Shown here: positions 1 through 11,643 of the stretch, piece by piece
Position numbering within the stretch: position 1 is the first letter of the stretch
Layout: each line of letters starts with the position of its first letter
Assembly: GCF_001546115.1 (NCBI RefSeq)
Contig: NZ_KQ955209.1
Coordinates: forward strand, 124,001 to 188,000
Reading direction: 5' to 3'
Length of the DNA stretch: 64,000 nucleotides
From: Paracoccus aminovorans
GTDB taxonomy: Bacteria > Pseudomonadota > Alphaproteobacteria > Rhodobacterales > Rhodobacteraceae
Notes under the pieces: model-generated
The model's input: the letters and a program-made list of their open reading frames with translations, nothing else
Told to the model about the DNA's origin: nothing
The model's database searches: none
Program-made: the position numbers and the translations under genes

Positions 1-2487
<2,487 letters not shown>

Positions 2488-2491
<4 letters not shown>

Positions 2492-3804
2492 ATCCCCAGC
2501 CGGTCGCGCAGCCCGTACCACCAGGAGCCGATCATCGAATAGGGCACGCGGAAGGTGCGACCGCCCGGGAACGGGATCCAGGGCACGGCGGCGAAGGTGT
2601 CGAAGCGGCTGCTGTCGCCGTGGATCGCCTCGGCCAGGATGCGGCCGAAGGTGTGGCTGCCGGTGACGCCATGGCCCGAGTAGCCGTGCGCGAAATAGGT
2701 ATTCGCCCCGATCCGGCCCATCTGCGGCACCCGGCTGAAGGACAGCGCGAAATTCCCCGACCAGGCATAATCGATCCGCACCGTCCCGAGCTGCGGGAAC
2801 ACCTTCAGCATATTGCCCCAGAGCTTGGCCTTGATGTCGCTGGGGTCGGCGCCGCCATAGACCGTGCCGCCACCGAACAAGAGCCGCTTGTCCGCCGACA
2901 TGCGGTAGTAGTCGAGGATGTAGCGCACATCCTCGATGCAGACGTCCGAAGGCATCAGCGCCGCCGCGCGTTCCGCGCCAAGAGGCTCGGTCGCCATGAT
3001 CTGGGTCGAGACCGGCATGACCCGGTTTTCCAGCGTCGGCACGACATGGCCCAGATAGGCATTGCCGCAAAGCACCAGCACCTGGGCGCGGATCTCGCCC
3101 TGCGCCGTCTTCAGCGAGGGGCGCGGCGCCTGGTGATCGACCGAGACGACCGGCGACATCTCGAAGACGGTGCCGCCCAGGCTTTCCAGCGCCGCCGCCT
3201 CGCCCAGGGCCAGGTTCAGCGGGTGCATGTGGCCGCCCTTGTGGTCGATCATGCCGCCGACATAGCGGTCGCTTGCGACATGGGCCTGCATCTGGCCGGC
3301 ATCCAGCATCTGCTGGCTGTCGATGCCGTAGCCGCGCCAGAGCGTCCAGCGTTCTTCCAGCTCGCGCAGATGCGCGCCGGTCAGGGCGGCAAAGACATTG
3401 CCGGGCTTGAGGTCGCAGTCGATGCCATAGGTCGCGACGCGCTCGCGGATGATGTCGCCGCCCTCCATCACCAGCCCGGCGACGAAGCGGGCGGTGTCCT
3501 GGCCATAGCGGGCTTGGATGGTCTGCAGGCTGGCGTTCAGCCCGTTGACGATCTGGCCGCCATTGCGCCCCGAGGCACCCCAGCCGATGCGCGCGCCCTC
3601 GATCACCGTGACCTGGTGGCCCTTTTCGGCCAGGTGCAGCGCGGTCGAAAGCCCGCTGTAGCCGGCGCCCAGCACGCAGATCTCGGTCTCGTGCAGGCCT
3701 TGCAGTTGCGGGCGCAGCGGCGCCGGATTGGCCGAGGCGGCGTAATAGCTGCCGGTGTGGTCGCCGTTGCCGGCATAGGACGGGGATTCATGGGACGAGG
3801 GCAT
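2488..3804 (-). CDS. puuB: FAD-dependent gamma-glutamylputrescine oxidase-type oxidoreductase
   Basis: The 438-residue DAO-family flavoprotein probably oxidises gamma-glutamyl-putrescine (or a related gamma-glutamyl amine) to the aldehyde, releasing ammonia and peroxide. An N-terminal FAD-binding GAGYSG motif (about residues 43-48) precedes the GWGASGRNGGQI motif typical of PuuB-like proteins, and SGHGVTGSHTFGRIL near the C-terminus fits the FAD-contacting region. The start at 3804 overlaps the stop of the upstream synthetase as TGATG, so the two are translationally coupled; a longer frame up to 3882 would run into that gene and is unlikely. The C-terminal stop lies inside a CTAG shared with the convergent cbbX remnant. 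Substrate is inferred from the neighbour. Confidence 0.85.
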
Positions 3805-5153
3805 CAGACGGCCTCCAGGTAGGAGTGATATTCGAATTCGGTGACCTGGCGGGTAAAGCGGCGCAATTCCTGCAACTTGCATTGCACGAACATGCGCCGC
3901 AGCCGCTTGCTGTAGATCTGTTCGATCAGCGGCCCCTTGGCGAAGGCGTCAATGGCCGAGGCCCAGTCGGGCGGCAGGGTTTCCAGCTCCAGCGAATAGG
4001 CGTCGCCCTCGATGGGCGGCGGCGGCTCCCAGGCGTTCTCGATGCCCAGAAGCGCGCCGCCCAGGATCGAGGCCAGCACCAGATAGGGGTTGGCATCGGC
4101 GCCCGCCACGCGATGCTCGATGCGGCGCGCCTTGCGGCTGCCGCCGGGGATGCGGATCGCCGCGGTGCGGTTCTCATAGCCCCAAGCCACGGCCGAGGGG
4201 GCATGCGCGCCGGGCAAGAGCCGGCGAAAGCTGTTCTCGTGCGGGGCGAAGACCAGCGCGTTTTCCTGCATGGTGCGCAGCAGGCCGGCGACGGCATGGC
4301 GCATCATGTCGGTGCCCTCCTTGCCGCCATTGTCAAAGACGTTGCGGCCCTGGGCGTCCTCGAGCGAGAAATGCACATGCATGCCCGAACCGGCGCGGTC
4401 GCCATAGGGCTTGGCCATGAAGGTGGCGGCGAAACCGTGCTTGCGGGCGATGCCGCGCACCAGGCGCTTGAACAGCGCCGCGTCGTCGGCGGCCTCCAGC
4501 GGGTCGGCGACATGCAGCAGGTTGATCTCGAACTGGCCGGCGCCGTTTTCCGAAATCGCCGCATCGGCCGGGATGCCCTGGCTGGCGCAGGCGTCATAGA
4601 CCTCGTTCAGGAAGGCGTCGAAATGCTGCAACTCGTCCAGCGACAGCGCGCCGTCCGAATCCAGCCGCTTGCCGGTGACGGGCGAGCGCGGCGGCTGCGG
4701 CACCGTGCCCGAGGGATCGACGACATAGAATTCCAGCTCGGTCGCCACCACCGGGGTCAGGCCAAGCGCCTTGTAGCGGTCGACCACCGCCGCCAGCGCC
4801 CGGCGCGGGTCGCCCATGAAGGGCGTGCCGTCCTCTTGCCGCATCCACAAGAGCGCGAAGGCCGCCGGGCGCGAGGTCCAGTCCACCGGGCTTAGCGGCC
4901 GGCCGGTGAAATCGCACAGGCCATCGGCGTCGCCGGTGTCCCAGACCAGCTCGTTGCCCTCGATATCCTCGCCCCAGATGTCCATGCCCAGCAAGGACAG
5001 CGGCATGCGCAGCGCGCCCGAGGTGATCTTGTCGAGCTGGTCCACCGGCACGCGCTTGCCGCGCATCACCCCGTTCAGGTCGCAGATGCAGGCAAAGATC
5101 GTCTCGATGGCGGGACGGTCCGCCAGCCAGGCCATCGGATCGGGTTTGCTCAT
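3804..5153 (-). CDS. puuA: Glutamine synthetase-family gamma-glutamylputrescine synthetase
   Basis: The 449-residue protein has the glutamine synthetase fold: a beta-grasp N-terminal part, GSGMHVHFSLED with the catalytic His pair, PSAVAWGYENRTAAIR, and RIEHRVAGADANPY with the glutamate-binding Arg. Together with PuuB it would join glutamate to putrescine or another amine with ATP, the first step of the Puu pathway. The ATG at 5153 has a GGGGAGAGA ribosome site eight bases upstream; an upstream in-frame ATG at 5201 lacks one and falls in the operator region. The gene is divergent from a GntR regulator. Related enzymes act on ethanolamine or other amines, so the exact amine is not certain. Confidence 0.85.
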   Translation of the reverse strand: MSKPDPMAWLADRPAIETIFACICDLNGVMRGKRVPVDQLDKITSGALRMPLSLLGMDIWGEDIEGNELVWDTGDADGLCDFTGRPLSPVDWTSRPAAFALLWMRQEDGTPFMGDPRRALAAVVDRYKALGLTPVVATELEFYVVDPSGTVPQPPRSPVTGKRLDSDGALSLDELQHFDAFLNEVYDACASQGIPADAAISENGAGQFEINLLHVADPLEAADDAALFKRLVRGIARKHGFAATFMAKPYGDRAGSGMHVHFSLEDAQGRNVFDNGGKEGTDMMRHAVAGLLRTMQENALVFAPHENSFRRLLPGAHAPSAVAWGYENRTAAIRIPGGSRKARRIEHRVAGADANPYLVLASILGGALLGIENAWEPPPPIEGDAYSLELETLPPDWASAIDAFAKGPLIEQIYSKRLRRMFVQCKLQELRRFTRQVTEFEYHSYLEAV

Positions 5154-5171
5154 GTCCGTCTCTCCCCGTTG

Positions 5172-5219
5172 TCGATCACGTTCGGAATTTTGTGATATCA
5201 TTTCTTAATATGTGATCGA
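5172..5219. promoter_or_regulatory. Divergent promoter region with spaced dyad and GTGAT repeats
   Basis: TCGATCAC (5172-5179) and its exact complement GTGATCGA (5212-5219) flank a 32-base AT-rich stretch. In the middle lies TGATATCA (5193-5200), preceded by another GTGAT that is 20 bases, about two helical turns, from the last one. This is the only AT-rich patch between puuA and the GntR gene, so it is probably both the divergent promoter and the regulator's operator. The site is read directly; binding is inferred. Confidence 0.5.
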
Positions 5220-5287
5220 AATTCGCGCTTGAGTCAACTCGGGCTTCGGGGCATCCTTCACCGTCCCAGCCCCGCAAGGCCCCGCCG

Positions 5288-5974
5288 ATGATCCAACCCG
5301 AGCTTCCCGAGATCCCGCGCGACGCGGCGATGACCACGCAGGAATACGCCTATCTGCGGCTCAGGAATGCGGTGATGCTGGGCGCGCTGCGGCCGGGCAC
5401 GGCGCTGACCTTTCGCGGCCTGGCCGGGCAGTTGGGCCTCAGCCCGACCCCGATCCGCGAGGCGGTGCGGCGGCTGAGTTCCGAAAGCGCCATCGAGGTG
5501 CTGGGCAACCGCCGGCTGCGCATCCCCGAGATGACGCCGGGCCGGTTCGAGGAACTGGTGCGCCTGCGCATCGCCTTGGAGATCCATGCCGCCGCGCGCG
5601 CCTTTCCCTGGCTTTCGGACGTGGCCATCGCCGGGCTGGCCGGGATCGACGACCAGATGGACGCGGCGCTGGCCGCGCGCGACCTGGACGGGCTGACCCG
5701 GCTGAACCAGCAGTTCCACAAGCGGCTTTACGGGCTGAACCCGGACCAGGCGGTGATCCCGCTGATCGAGAGCGTCTGGCTGCAACTGGGACCGTTCCAG
5801 CGCCGCGCCATCGAACATCTGGACGCCGGCGCGCCGGACGACCGCCACAAGGAAATGCTGGCCGCGATGCGGGCGCGCGACCTGGACGCGCTGTGCGCAG
5901 CCCTGGGCCGCGACGTGCAGGACGGCTCGATCCGCGCCGGGCAGCGGCTGTTGCAGGGCGGCGCGGGGGAATAA
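5288..5974 (+). CDS. GntR-family (FadR/FCD type) transcriptional regulator
   Basis: The 228-residue protein has a winged helix-turn-helix at about residues 18-75 (LRNAVMLGALRPGTALT, then LGLSPTPIREAVRRL) and an all-helical FCD effector domain afterwards, with the conserved RLNQQFHKRLY metal/ligand region. Divergent placement from puuA suggests it senses an amine or a pathway intermediate and represses puuAB; classical puu clusters use PuuR of another family, so this would be a different solution. The start at 5288 is the first of two options; an ATG at 5330 would trim 14 residues without harming the HTH. Ligand unknown. Confidence 0.85.
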   Translation: MIQPELPEIPRDAAMTTQEYAYLRLRNAVMLGALRPGTALTFRGLAGQLGLSPTPIREAVRRLSSESAIEVLGNRRLRIPEMTPGRFEELVRLRIALEIHAAARAFPWLSDVAIAGLAGIDDQMDAALAARDLDGLTRLNQQFHKRLYGLNPDQAVIPLIESVWLQLGPFQRRAIEHLDAGAPDDRHKEMLAAMRARDLDALCAALGRDVQDGSIRAGQRLLQGGAGE

Positions 5975-6084
5975 GGCGCCGTATCGGCGGCTTGTCGCGC
6001 ATGGGGCGGGCTAAGCCTGCCGGACAGCTAAAACCCGCCCGAAAGCCGCGTTATGCCATGCGGGAAACCGCCATGGAGCCTGGA

Positions 6085-6525
6085 ATGAATCGCCCCTTCC
6101 GCTTTGCCCTGCTGCTTGCGCTGGCCGGCAGCCTCGCCACCCCGGCGCTGGCCGATCGCGACCGCGACCACGACCGTGATCGCGCGTGGCACCGCCATCA
6201 CAGCCACAAGCACGACGACCACCGCAAGGACCGCCGCGACTGGAAGCGCCACGAGGCACGGCGCGGCTGCCCGGGCGGGCTGGTCTGGTATCGCGGCGAA
6301 TGCCTGCGCAAGGAGCGGGTGCAGCGCCTGGTCCGCTATCGCCCGGGCATCGGCGACGTGTTCAACCCGGGGCAATATCAGCGCATCGCCGATCCGCGGC
6401 TCTATGCGCTGCAACAGGGGCAGAACTGGAACTATTACCGCGACGACAACCAGATCTATCGCGTGGACAGCAAGACCCAGCGCGTGCTGGCGGTCATGCA
6501 GCTGCTCCAGGCCCTGTCGAACTGA
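6085..6525 (+). CDS. Secreted His/Asp-rich RcnB-like protein
   Basis: The 146-residue protein starts with a clear signal peptide (residues 1-24, hydrophobic core FALLLALAGSLA, cleavage after PALA). Residues about 24-50 are an Asp/His/Arg-rich low-complexity tract that could bind metal ions. A Cys pair (GCPGGLVWYRGEC) follows, then a C-terminal part (NYYRDDNQIYRVDSKT...VLAVMQLLQAL) that resembles the RcnB family of periplasmic proteins. The GGAG six bases upstream supports the ATG at 6085; an ATG at 6073 is possible. It stands alone between the GntR gene and convergent ychF. RcnB in E. coli influences nickel/cobalt; no metal role can be shown here. Confidence 0.65.
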   Translation: MNRPFRFALLLALAGSLATPALADRDRDHDRDRAWHRHHSHKHDDHRKDRRDWKRHEARRGCPGGLVWYRGECLRKERVQRLVRYRPGIGDVFNPGQYQRIADPRLYALQQGQNWNYYRDDNQIYRVDSKTQRVLAVMQLLQALSN

Positions 6526-6533
6526 AGCCGGCC

Positions 6534-6556
6534 GGGGCGGGCCTTGCGTCCGCCCC
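6534..6556. terminator. Hairpin between convergent genes
   Basis: GGGGCGG (6534-6540) pairs with CCGCCCC (6550-6556) around a nine-base loop, between the ends of the RcnB-like gene and ychF. There is no clear T-run, so it is a weak bidirectional terminator candidate. Confidence 0.4.
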
Positions 6557-6569
6557 TGACAGCCGGGCG

Positions 6570-7667
6570 TCAGGCGTTGAAAAGAAAGTGCAGCACGTCG
6601 CCGTCCTGCACCTCGTAGGACTTGCCCTCGACGCGGAACTTGCCGGCCTCGCGCGCGCCGGCCTCGCCCTTGTAGGTGACGTAATCGTCATAGGCGACGG
6701 TTTCGGCGCGGATGAAGCCGCGCTCGAAATCGCCATGGATCACGCCTGCCGCCGCCGGGGCCAGCGTGCCCTTGTGGATGGTCCAGGCGCGGGCTTCCTT
6801 CGGCCCGACGGTGAAATAGGTCTCCAGGCCCAGCAGCCTGTAGCCCTCGCGGATCAGCCGGTCGAGCCCGGCCTCGTGCAGGCCCATCTCCTCGAGGAAC
6901 ATGGTCGCCTCTTCTGCGGGCAGCTGGCTGATCTCTTCCTCGATCCTGGCCGAGATCACCACATGGCCGGCACCCTGGGCCCGCGCCATCTCGGCCACGC
7001 GCTCGGACTGGCTGTTGCCGGTGGCAGCCTTGTCTTCCTCGACGTTGCAGACGAACAGCACCGGCTTGGCGGTCAGCAGCTGCAACATGCCCCAGGCCTT
7101 CTGGTCCTCGTCATCGACCTTGACGGTGCGGGCGGGCTTGCCGGATTCCAGCGCCGCCTGCGCGGCCTTGAGCAGCTTTTCCTGCGCCACGGCCTCCTTG
7201 TCGCCGCCCTTCAGCTTGCGGGCGATATTGGCCAGCCGGCGCTCGACCGATTCCAGGTCGGCGATCATCAGCTCGGTCTCGATGGTCTCGGCATCGGCGA
7301 TGGGATCGACGCGGCCCTCGACATGGGTCACGTCGCCATCCTCGAAGCAGCGCAGCACATGGGCGATGGCATCGACCTCGCGGATATTGGCCAGGAACTG
7401 GTTGCCCAGACCCTCGCCCTTGCTGGCGCCCTTCACCAGGCCCGCGATATCGACGAAGGTGATGCGGGTCGGGATGATCTGCTTGCTGCCCGCGATCGCG
7501 GCCAGCTTGTCCAGCCGCGGGTCGGGCACGGCGACCTCGCCCACATTGGGCTCGATGGTGCAGAAGGGAAAGTTCGCGGCCTGCGCGGCGGCGGTTTTCG
7601 TCAGCGCGTTGAACAGCGTCGATTTGCCCACGTTCGGCAGGCCGACGATCCCCATGCGAAAGCCCAT
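6570..7667 (-). CDS. ychF: YchF/OLA1 ribosome-associated ATPase
   Basis: The protein has 365 residues, about the family's normal length. The P-loop GLPNVGKST (residues 8-16), the switch region DIAGLVKGASKGEGLGNQFL, and NVEE in place of the GTPase NKxD motif mark the Obg-related YchF group, which prefers ATP. A C-terminal TGS domain follows. YchF binds the ribosome and modulates stress responses. The start at 7667 (MGFRMGIVG) is the only sensible one; a nearer Met at 7655 would remove the first residues of the first strand. It is monocistronic, divergent from trpA. Confidence 0.97.
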   Translation of the reverse strand: MGFRMGIVGLPNVGKSTLFNALTKTAAAQAANFPFCTIEPNVGEVAVPDPRLDKLAAIAGSKQIIPTRITFVDIAGLVKGASKGEGLGNQFLANIREVDAIAHVLRCFEDGDVTHVEGRVDPIADAETIETELMIADLESVERRLANIARKLKGGDKEAVAQEKLLKAAQAALESGKPARTVKVDDEDQKAWGMLQLLTAKPVLFVCNVEEDKAATGNSQSERVAEMARAQGAGHVVISARIEEEISQLPAEEATMFLEEMGLHEAGLDRLIREGYRLLGLETYFTVGPKEARAWTIHKGTLAPAAAGVIHGDFERGFIRAETVAYDDYVTYKGEAGAREAGKFRVEGKSYEVQDGDVLHFLFNA

Positions 7668-7791
7668 GATCTATCCCTTTCCCCGGATTTCCGCGCTTAT
7701 TATGGGGCGGTGACGCGCAAGTCCAGTGGCGGGGCGTTGATCTTGCCCACGCCGCGGGCTAGGGCTTGGCCGAACAGGGGAGATCCGGCGC

Positions 7792-8589
7792 ATGAGCAGA
7801 ATTGACGATACGTTCGCCAAGGCGGCCGAGACCGGCGGCAAGGCTTTCGTCGCCTATATGATGGGCTGCGACCCGGATTACGACCAGTCGCTTGCGATCA
7901 TGCGCGGCCTGCCCGGCGCCGGGGTGGACATCATCGAGCTGGGCATGCCCTTCACCGACCCGATGGCGGACGGCCCGACCATCCAGGCCGCCGGCCAGCG
8001 CGCCCTGGCCGCCGGCGGCAGCGTCAGCCGGGTGCTGGAGATGGTGCGTGCCTTCCGGGCCGGGGATGACGCCACGCCGATCGTGCTGATGGGCTATTAC
8101 AACCCGATCTACGCGCGCGCGGGCGGCGTCGATCGCTTTCTGACCGAGGCCGCCGAGGCCGGCGTCGACGGGCTGATCGTCGTCGACCTGCCGCCCGAGG
8201 AGGATGCCGAGCTGTGCCTGCCCGCCCGGGCCAAGGGCATCAGCTTCATCCGCCTGGCGACCCCCACCACCGACGACCGCCGCCTGCCCGCCGTGGTGCA
8301 GAACACCAGCGGCTTCGTCTATTACGTCAGCGTCACCGGCATCACCGGCGGCCCGGCCGCCAATGCCGCCGAGGTCGCGCCCGAGGTCGCCCGCATCCGC
8401 GCCGCAGCCGGGCTGCCCGTCGTCGTGGGCTTCGGCATCTCGACCCCCGAGGCGGCGCAGGCGGTGGCGAGGGTGGCCGACGGCTGCGTCGTCGGCAGCG
8501 CCATCGTCAAGCAGATCGGCGAGGGTCGTCCGGTGCCCGAGATCCTCGACTTCGTGGCCAGCCTCGCCGCGGGTGCGCATCGCGGCTGA
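7792..8589 (+). CDS. trpA: Tryptophan synthase alpha subunit
   Basis: The 265-residue TIM barrel splits indole-3-glycerol phosphate to indole and glyceraldehyde 3-phosphate. The catalytic Glu lies in [11 protein letters not shown] and the Asp in the following [10 protein letters not shown]; the phosphate loops GITGG and [10 protein letters not shown] are intact. The start is preceded by GGGGAGA. No trpB or other trp gene is next to it, so trpA is on its own here. A conserved TTGATC with a TAGGGC-like -10 about 17 bases later (around 7740-7770) could be its promoter. Confidence 0.97.
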   Translation: MSRIDDTFAKAAETGGKAFVAYMMGCDPDYDQSLAIMRGLPGAGVDIIELGMPFTDPMADGPTIQAAGQRALAAGGSVSRVLEMVRAFRAGDDATPIVLMGYYNPIYARAGGVDRFLTEAAEAGVDGLIVVDLPPEEDAELCLPARAKGISFIRLATPTTDDRRLPAVVQNTSGFVYYVSVTGITGGPAANAAEVAPEVARIRAAAGLPVVVGFGISTPEAAQAVARVADGCVVGSAIVKQIGEGRPVPEILDFVASLAAGAHRG

Positions 8590-8691
8590 CCCGCCGCTCC
8601 GTTCGTCCATGCCAAACGCCGCGTTCCGCCCGTTTGCGGTAGGGAACCGGCGCGGCCGGGCTATGTTGGTCCCGAACGAACGGAGGACATC

Positions 8692-9309
8692 ATGCCCAAG
8701 CTGCTTTACCACACCGGCGCCTGCTCGCTGGCCCCGCATGTCGCGCTGGAATGGATCGGCGCGCCCTATGAGGAACAGAACGTCGAGTTCGGCTCGGCCG
8801 AGCTTCTGGCCGCCAACCCCTCGGGCGCGGTCCCGGCGCTGATCGAGGATGACGGCTGGATCCTGACGCAATGCGGCGCGATCCTGCATTACCTGGCGCG
8901 CAAGCACCCCGAGGCCGGGCTGGGCGGCGCGCCGGACATCCGCGGCCAGGCCGAGTTGGAGCGCTGGTCCAGCTTCCTGACCGGCGACCTGCACCCGGCC
9001 TTCTTCCCGATCTTCATGCCGCAGCGCTATACCACCGGCGCCGTCCCCGCCGACCGCGAGGCGGCGCAGGAAGCGGGCCGCAAGCTGGTGCGCAGGAAAC
9101 TCAAGCTGCTGGATGACCACCTGGCCGGGCGCGACTGGATCCTCGACAGCCGCTCGATCATCGACGCCTATGCCTTCCCGATGATCCGCTGGGCCGCGAA
9201 GCTGCTGCCCGAAGGCACCGGACCTTGGGCCAATGTCCAGGCCCTGCACGACCGCATCGCGGCGGACCCCGCCGTGCAACGTGTCCTGGCCCGCGAGGCG
9301 GGCGAATAA
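8692..9309 (+). CDS. Beta-class glutathione S-transferase
   Basis: The 205-residue protein begins KLLYHTGACSLAPH, which carries the Cys of the bacterial beta-class GST active site at residue 11; NPSGAVPAL and the following acidic residues form the glutathione site. The C-terminal all-helical domain is present (to residue 205). It lies 10 bases upstream of a glyoxalase-hydrolase fusion gene and is probably co-transcribed with it. That pairing suggests conjugation and breakdown of electrophiles such as quinones. A GGAGG ribosome site precedes the ATG. Confidence 0.9.
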   Translation: MPKLLYHTGACSLAPHVALEWIGAPYEEQNVEFGSAELLAANPSGAVPALIEDDGWILTQCGAILHYLARKHPEAGLGGAPDIRGQAELERWSSFLTGDLHPAFFPIFMPQRYTTGAVPADREAAQEAGRKLVRRKLKLLDDHLAGRDWILDSRSIIDAYAFPMIRWAAKLLPEGTGPWANVQALHDRIAADPAVQRVLAREAGE

Positions 9310-9319
9310 GGAGAGCATC

Positions 9320-10849
9320 ATGCCCACCGGCATCCATCACGTCACCGGCATCACCCGCCGGGTGCAGGCCAATGTCGATTTCTATGCCGGCTTCCTGGGC
9401 CTGCGGCTGGTCAAGCGCACGGGCGGTTTCGAGGATGCCGAGCAGTTGCACCTGTTCTATGGCGATGCCCTGGGCTCGCCCGGCTCGCTCATCACCTTCC
9501 TGGTGTGGGAAGACGGCGCGCCGGGCCGGGTGGGCCACGGCCAGGTCGCGGAGATTGCCCTGGCCGTGCCGCCCTACAGCATCGGCGAATGGCTGACCCG
9601 CGCCATGACCGCGCGCATCCCCGTCGAGGGCCCGGTGCGCGAACATGGCGAGACGGTGCTGCGGCTGAAGGACCCGGACGGGATCATCGTCAAGCTGGTG
9701 GGGCTGGACCTGCCGGCCGCCGCGCCCCTGCCCGATCCCATCGCCCCGACCCGGCTGCGGTCGGTGACGCTGCTGACCGAAAAGCCGGCCGAGACCGCGG
9801 CTTTCGTCGCCCGCTTCGGCTATCGCCCCGGCCCGGCCGAGGGCGCGGTGCGGCGGCTGGTCTCGGACCGGGACGCGATCGACATCCGCGACGCCACCGG
9901 CTTCTTTCCCGGCATCCCCGGCACCGGCATCCTCGATCACGTCGCCTTCCGCGCAGGCGACGCCGATGCGGTGCGGGCGATGCGGCAGGCGCTGCAGGGC
10001 ACCGACGTGACACATGTGCACGACCGCAAGTATTTCCTGTCGCTCTATGTCCGCGAACCGGCGGGCACGCTGCTGGAATATGCCACCGACGCCCCCGGCC
10101 TCACCGTGGACGAGGCGCCGGAGGAGCTGGGCCGAACGCTGTTCGTGCCCCCCCATGACGCGGCGCGCGCCGAAGACCTGCGCGTGATCCTGCCGCAAAT
10201 CGCCCTGCCGGGCGAGGAAAGGAGCCCGATGCGCAATCTGCATTTCATCCACCGCTTCCACCGGCCGGAAAGCCCCGATGGCAGCACCATCGTGCTGCTG
10301 CACGGCACCGGCGGCAATGAGGCCGACCTGATGCCGCTGGCCGCCCGGCTGGCGCCCCGCGCGACGCTGCTGGGCGTGCGCGGCCGCTCGACCGAGGAAG
10401 GCATCAACCGCTGGTTTCGCCGCTTCGACGCCGTGACCTACGACCAGGCCGACATCCGCGCCGAATCCGAGGCCTTCGCCGGCTTCATCGCCGAGGCGGC
10501 GCGGGCCTACACCCTGGACCCGCAGGCGCTGACCTATCTGGGCTATTCGAACGGCGCCAACCTGCTGGGGGCGCTGCTGCAGCTGCATCCCGGGCTGATC
10601 CGCCGGGCGGTGCTGCTGCGCGGCATCCAGGTGCTGGAGGACCCGCCGGCGCTGGTACCCGATGCGCTGGCCGGCAGCCGGGCGCTGCTGCTTCACGGCG
10701 CACGCGACCCCTTCGGCCGCATGGCGCCGGCGCTGGAGCAGGCGCTGCGCGCCAGCGGCGCCGATCTGCAGGCCGAGACGCTTGCCGCCGGGCACGAGCT
10801 GTCGCCGCTGGACCTGGCGGCGGCCCAGGGCTGGCTGGCGCAGGACTGA
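9320..10849 (+). CDS. Fusion of ring-cleaving glyoxalase (MhqO-like) and alpha/beta hydrolase (MhqD-like)
   Basis: The single 509-residue frame joins two proteins that are separate in Bacillus. Residues 1-about 300 are two vicinal-oxygen-chelate repeats of the hydroquinone dioxygenase type, with metal-ligand candidates in GIHHVTGI (start) and ILDHVAFRAGD, and a Glu in PAGTLLEYATD. Residues about 304-509 are a carboxylesterase: oxyanion HGTGGNE, nucleophile elbow GYSNGAN, acid in HGARDPF and His in AGHELSP. The linker contains an in-frame ATG (10229) with its own strong ribosome site, suggesting a once separate downstream gene. Function by family: opening of (hydro)quinone-like rings and hydrolysis of the product. 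It follows a GST gene and precedes an FMN reductase. Confidence 0.85.
   Translation: MPTGIHHVTGITRRVQANVDFYAGFLGLRLVKRTGGFEDAEQLHLFYGDALGSPGSLITFLVWEDGAPGRVGHGQVAEIALAVPPYSIGEWLTRAMTARIPVEGPVREHGETVLRLKDPDGIIVKLVGLDLPAAAPLPDPIAPTRLRSVTLLTEKPAETAAFVARFGYRPGPAEGAVRRLVSDRDAIDIRDATGFFPGIPGTGILDHVAFRAGDADAVRAMRQALQGTDVTHVHDRKYFLSLYVREPAGTLLEYATDAPGLTVDEAPEELGRTLFVPPHDAARAEDLRVILPQIALPGEERSPMRNLHFIHRFHRPESPDGSTIVLLHGTGGNEADLMPLAARLAPRATLLGVRGRSTEEGINRWFRRFDAVTYDQADIRAESEAFAGFIAEAARAYTLDPQALTYLGYSNGANLLGALLQLHPGLIRRAVLLRGIQVLEDPPALVPDALAGSRALLLHGARDPFGRMAPALEQALRASGADLQAETLAAGHELSPLDLAAAQGWLAQD
10215..10231 (+). promoter_or_regulatory. Internal ribosome site and ATG at the fusion junction
   Basis: AGGAAAGGAG (10215-10224) lies four bases before an in-frame ATG (10229-10231) exactly between the glyoxalase and hydrolase domains. 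It could allow a free hydrolase (about 206 residues) to be made besides the fusion. Confidence 0.6.
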
Positions 10850-11004
10850 CCGGCCGGGGCGCGGATTCCATTCCGGGTGTTTCCAAAATCCGAACGCGGC
10901 TTTTCCATATGTCCGGCTTGCCGGAAAGCGCCGCCCCCGCCAGATTGCGGGAACAAGGATTTGCGCCCGCGCGCTCGGGCACTATGAAAGCAAGGACAGA
11001 TCAG

Positions 11005-11595
11005 ATGACCAAACCGAATATCGCCATCATCGTCGGCTCGACCCGCGAGACGCGCTTTGCCGACAAGCCGGCCGCCTGGCTGCTGGAACACGCGCAAAAG
11101 CGCGAGGACATGCGCTTCGAACTGGTGGACCTGCGCGACTATGACCTGCCGCTGTTCAACGAGGCCGCCTCGAACCTGTGGATGCCGTCCTCGGACCCGC
11201 GCGCGGTGAAATGGCAGCAGAAGCTGGCCGAGTTCGACGGCTATATCTTCCTGACCGCCGAATACAACCACTCGGTCACCGGCTCGTTGAAGAATGCGCT
11301 GGACCAGGCCTACAAGGATTGGAACCGCAAGCCGGCCGCGGCCATGGGCTATGGCGGCGTCGGCGCCGCCCGCGCCATCGAGCACCTGCGCGGCATCGCC
11401 GTCGAGCTGCAGATGGTGCCGCTGCGCAATGCCGTGCATCTGGGCGGCGGCGATTTCTTCAAGGTCTCGCCGCTGGGCGCCAATGGCCCGATGTCCGAGG
11501 TCGAGGGCAACCTGAAGCCCGCGCTCGACGCCATGCTGGACGAGCTGCACTGGTGGGCCGAGGCGACCATGGCGCAGCGCGCCAAGACCGCCTGA
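11005..11595 (+). CDS. NADPH-dependent FMN reductase (quinone/azoreductase type)
   Basis: The 196-residue flavodoxin-like protein has the FMN phosphate loop IVGSTRETR near the N-terminus, AEYNHSVTGSLKNALD at about residue 80 and GYGGVGAARAIEHLR, as in the NADPH-dependent FMN reductase family that reduces quinones, azo dyes or chromate. The ATG at 11005 has AAGGA eight bases upstream; an in-frame ATG at 10984 would add seven residues. A 155-base gap separates it from the fusion gene, so it may have its own promoter. A strong terminator follows. Its job is probably two-electron reduction of quinones, matching its neighbours. Confidence 0.88.
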   Translation: MTKPNIAIIVGSTRETRFADKPAAWLLEHAQKREDMRFELVDLRDYDLPLFNEAASNLWMPSSDPRAVKWQQKLAEFDGYIFLTAEYNHSVTGSLKNALDQAYKDWNRKPAAAMGYGGVGAARAIEHLRGIAVELQMVPLRNAVHLGGGDFFKVSPLGANGPMSEVEGNLKPALDAMLDELHWWAEATMAQRAKTA

Positions 11596-11618
11596 TTCCC
11601 CAAACCACGACTTTTGCA

Positions 11619-11643
11619 GGGGCGGCCTCCGGGCCGCCCCTTT
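11619..11643 (+). terminator. Rho-independent terminator
   Basis: GGGGCGGCC (11619-11627) pairs perfectly with 11632-11640 around TCCG, followed by TTT. It ends the FMN reductase transcript. Confidence 0.8.
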
